NCBI GenBank assembly: GCA_021413535.1
Contig: JAIOQF010000358.1
Coordinates: forward strand, 1 to 5,909
Length of the DNA: 5,909 bases
Direction of reading: 5' to 3'
Source: Verrucomicrobiota bacterium
GTDB lineage: Bacteria > Verrucomicrobiota > Verrucomicrobiia > Verrucomicrobiales > Verrucomicrobiaceae
The notes beneath the pieces were generated by a model, which was not told where the DNA came from, did no database searches, and was given only the letters and a program-made list of their open reading frames with translations. This document shows positions 4,534-5,909 of this stretch, piece after piece. Made by a program: the position numbers and the translations under genes. The first letter of the stretch is position 1. Each line of letters opens with the position of its first letter.

Positions 4534-5909
4534 CTCTCACCGACAACGAAGTGCTCGAAGTGCAGCAACTGACCAGTGCGCTGGCGGATGAACGCATCAC
4601 TGCGGCCCAGCAGCGGCGGTTGGGCGATTTCCTGAAATCTTCCGAAGAAGCTCGCACCATCTATTTTCACTCAATTTCGCTTTCCGCGAGCCTGGCAGAA
4701 TATGCTGGTGAAATGCAGTGCGATGCGCCGACTGAAAAAATCCACCAGGTAAATTTCAGAGCATGGACTCTCACCGCTCTCGCAGCGGCGGCTTGTGTCG
4801 CGATTGGATTGTCTGTCGTCTATCTGCGCCCGGAAACACCATTGGCAGTAGATGAACTCGCGGAGTCAGAAATGCCAGCCGGAGCCCTGGTGGCGCGCCT
4901 GACTGGCGCGAAGGATTGCGTCTGGCGCGGCGCGACAAAATTCCAGCCCGGCGATGAGATGAAACGTGGCCAGCGAGTTGATCTCGCGGAAGGAATCGCG
5001 GAGATCACCTTTGACTCCGGTGCCCTGGTTAAGCTTGAAGGCCCGGCGGTGCTGGATGTCGTTTCGGCATGGGAGGCGACACTCCAGAGCGGAGGCTTGA
5101 AGGCAACAGAGACTCAACAGGCCATCGGCTTTCGCGTGCATCACAAATCAGTCGAGGTCGTCGATCTCGGCACCGAATTTTCCATGGTCGCAGAAGCGGG
5201 CGGCGAAGCCGAGGTGCACGTTCTAAAAGGTGCCGTGGAAGTCTCGCCGGTGAACGAGGAGGAAAATGCGCCGAGTGTCCTGCGGGAAAATGAAACGCGC
5301 CGTTTCGGAAAAAGTTTGAAGACCAAAAAGAGTGATTTTTCCAGCCAGCATTCTCGCCTGGCCAAAACCGCGCCGCTTGATCGCTGGAACCATCCCGTAA
5401 ACTTTGCTCACTGGTCGTTCGATGAAGTCAAAGATGGTGCCTTCCATAGTGAATCATCAGGATTATCCGGAGTCTCTGACATCACACCAGCGAACCCAGC
5501 GCTCATTGAAGGTCGCTGGGGCCAGGCGCTGCACTTTAACGGGCACAACGCGATCAGCACCGCCGCGCCTGGCATCTCCAACCCCGCGTCCCGGGCCGTG
5601 GCGTTCTGGGTGCGCCTGTCGGAAGATACCAAGCTTTCAGACTCGCAGGCCATTGTGGTCTGGACCATGCGCAGCAAAAAATTCGGCAGTCAAACACTGC
5701 AAATTGGCTGGAATCGCAACCCGAATCATGGGCCGCTCGGCGCCTTGCGCACCGAACTTGGTAAAATCAACGCCGTGGGCGCCACCTCCTTGCGCGATGG
5801 GAAATGGCATCATATCGCGGTGTCGTTCTTTCCAATTGGAACTGGTGGCGAACCACTTCAAGTCACTCAGTATGTCGATGGCCACCTCGAGGGCACGACG
5901 GTGCGTTAC
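4530..5909 (+). CDS. Single-pass membrane FecR-domain / LamG-domain protein, probable anti-sigma and surface sensor (3' end beyond window)
   Basis: Starting from the ATG that overlaps the sigma stop, 460 codons are open to the window end, so the C-terminus is missing. Residues 1-78 are a helical cytoplasmic segment (LTSALADERITAAQQRRLGD and on). A similar stretch heads many LamG-type sigma partners and may bind the sigma factor. One transmembrane helix covers about 79-99 (LTALAAAACVAIGLSVVYL). An outward FecR-type region follows, about 115-240, with the family motif VEVVDLGTEFSMV (208-220) and GEAEVHVLKGAVEVSP (225-240). A LamG/concanavalin-like domain begins near 290: FAHWSFDE, GQALHFNGHNAIST, AVAFWVRLSED, LRDGKWHHIAVSF and a YVDGHLEG turn. 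In classical FecR the periplasmic part relays a receptor signal; here a possible glycan- or ligand-binding domain is fused directly. I infer an inner-membrane regulator of the upstream sigma factor. Neither the ligand nor anti-sigma activity is shown by sequence. Confidence 0.9.
   Translation, partial: MTLTDNEVLEVQQLTSALADERITAAQQRRLGDFLKSSEEARTIYFHSISLSASLAEYAGEMQCDAPTEKIHQVNFRAWTLTALAAAACVAIGLSVVYLRPETPLAVDELAESEMPAGALVARLTGAKDCVWRGATKFQPGDEMKRGQRVDLAEGIAEITFDSGALVKLEGPAVLDVVSAWEATLQSGGLKATETQQAIGFRVHHKSVEVVDLGTEFSMVAEAGGEAEVHVLKGAVEVSPVNEEENAPSVLRENETRRFGKSLKTKKSDFSSQHSRLAKTAPLDRWNHPVNFAHWSFDEVKDGAFHSESSGLSGVSDITPANPALIEGRWGQALHFNGHNAISTAAPGISNPASRAVAFWVRLSEDTKLSDSQAIVVWTMRSKKFGSQTLQIGWNRNPNHGPLGALRTELGKINAVGATSLRDGKWHHIAVSFFPIGTGGEPLQVTQYVDGHLEGTTVRY

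Noticed and set aside
3896..4660. A 254-codon open frame on the minus strand over the sigma factor gene
   Set aside because: It is an Arg/Ser/Ala-rich antisense product, and it also runs across both the EF-hand end and the FecR/LamG start. The sigma factor on the plus strand explains the region.

Overview
The window looks like a chromosomal segment from a Verrucomicrobiota-type bacterium (or a relative in the Planctomycetes-Verrucomicrobia-Chlamydiae group). This is inferred from gene content: an ECF sigma factor of the Rhodopirellula/Verrucomicrobium type, overlapped by a single-pass FecR/LamG membrane protein, is a hallmark arrangement of that group. Most genes are roughly 58-62% G+C by spot counts. 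Most starts lack a Shine-Dalgarno sequence. No tRNA, rRNA, CRISPR array, insertion sequence or integrase is visible.

Left part (1-2589, minus strand): two co-directional genes 28 bp apart, read right to left. The first encodes a 564-residue ABC exporter of the YddA/SbmA-BacA-related class (membrane domain fused to a nucleotide-binding domain). The second encodes a group II PLP-dependent amino-acid decarboxylase and is cut by the window start. In the ABC protein every ATP-handling motif of the nucleotide-binding domain is degenerate, although the frame and overall fold pattern are intact. This is the most unusual observation in the window.

Middle (2590-3633): a 226-bp divergent intergenic region, then a 211-residue protein with a transglutaminase-like Cys/His pattern. 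Its gene is distinctly more AT-rich (about 42-53% G+C in sampled lines). A 182-bp gap follows, with an AT-rich tract and a small GC hairpin.

Right part (3634-5909, plus strand): a small secreted EF-hand protein, a perfect 10-bp-stem hairpin, an ECF sigma factor, and a membrane protein whose start overlaps the sigma stop (ATGA) and which runs off the window end. The last two form a probable envelope-sensing pair. The sigma factor would be held by the cytoplasmic N-terminus of the membrane protein, whose FecR and LamG (concanavalin-like) domains face outward. The EF-hand gene may be co-regulated with the pair, with the hairpin separating or attenuating transcription between them. That link is inference from layout only.
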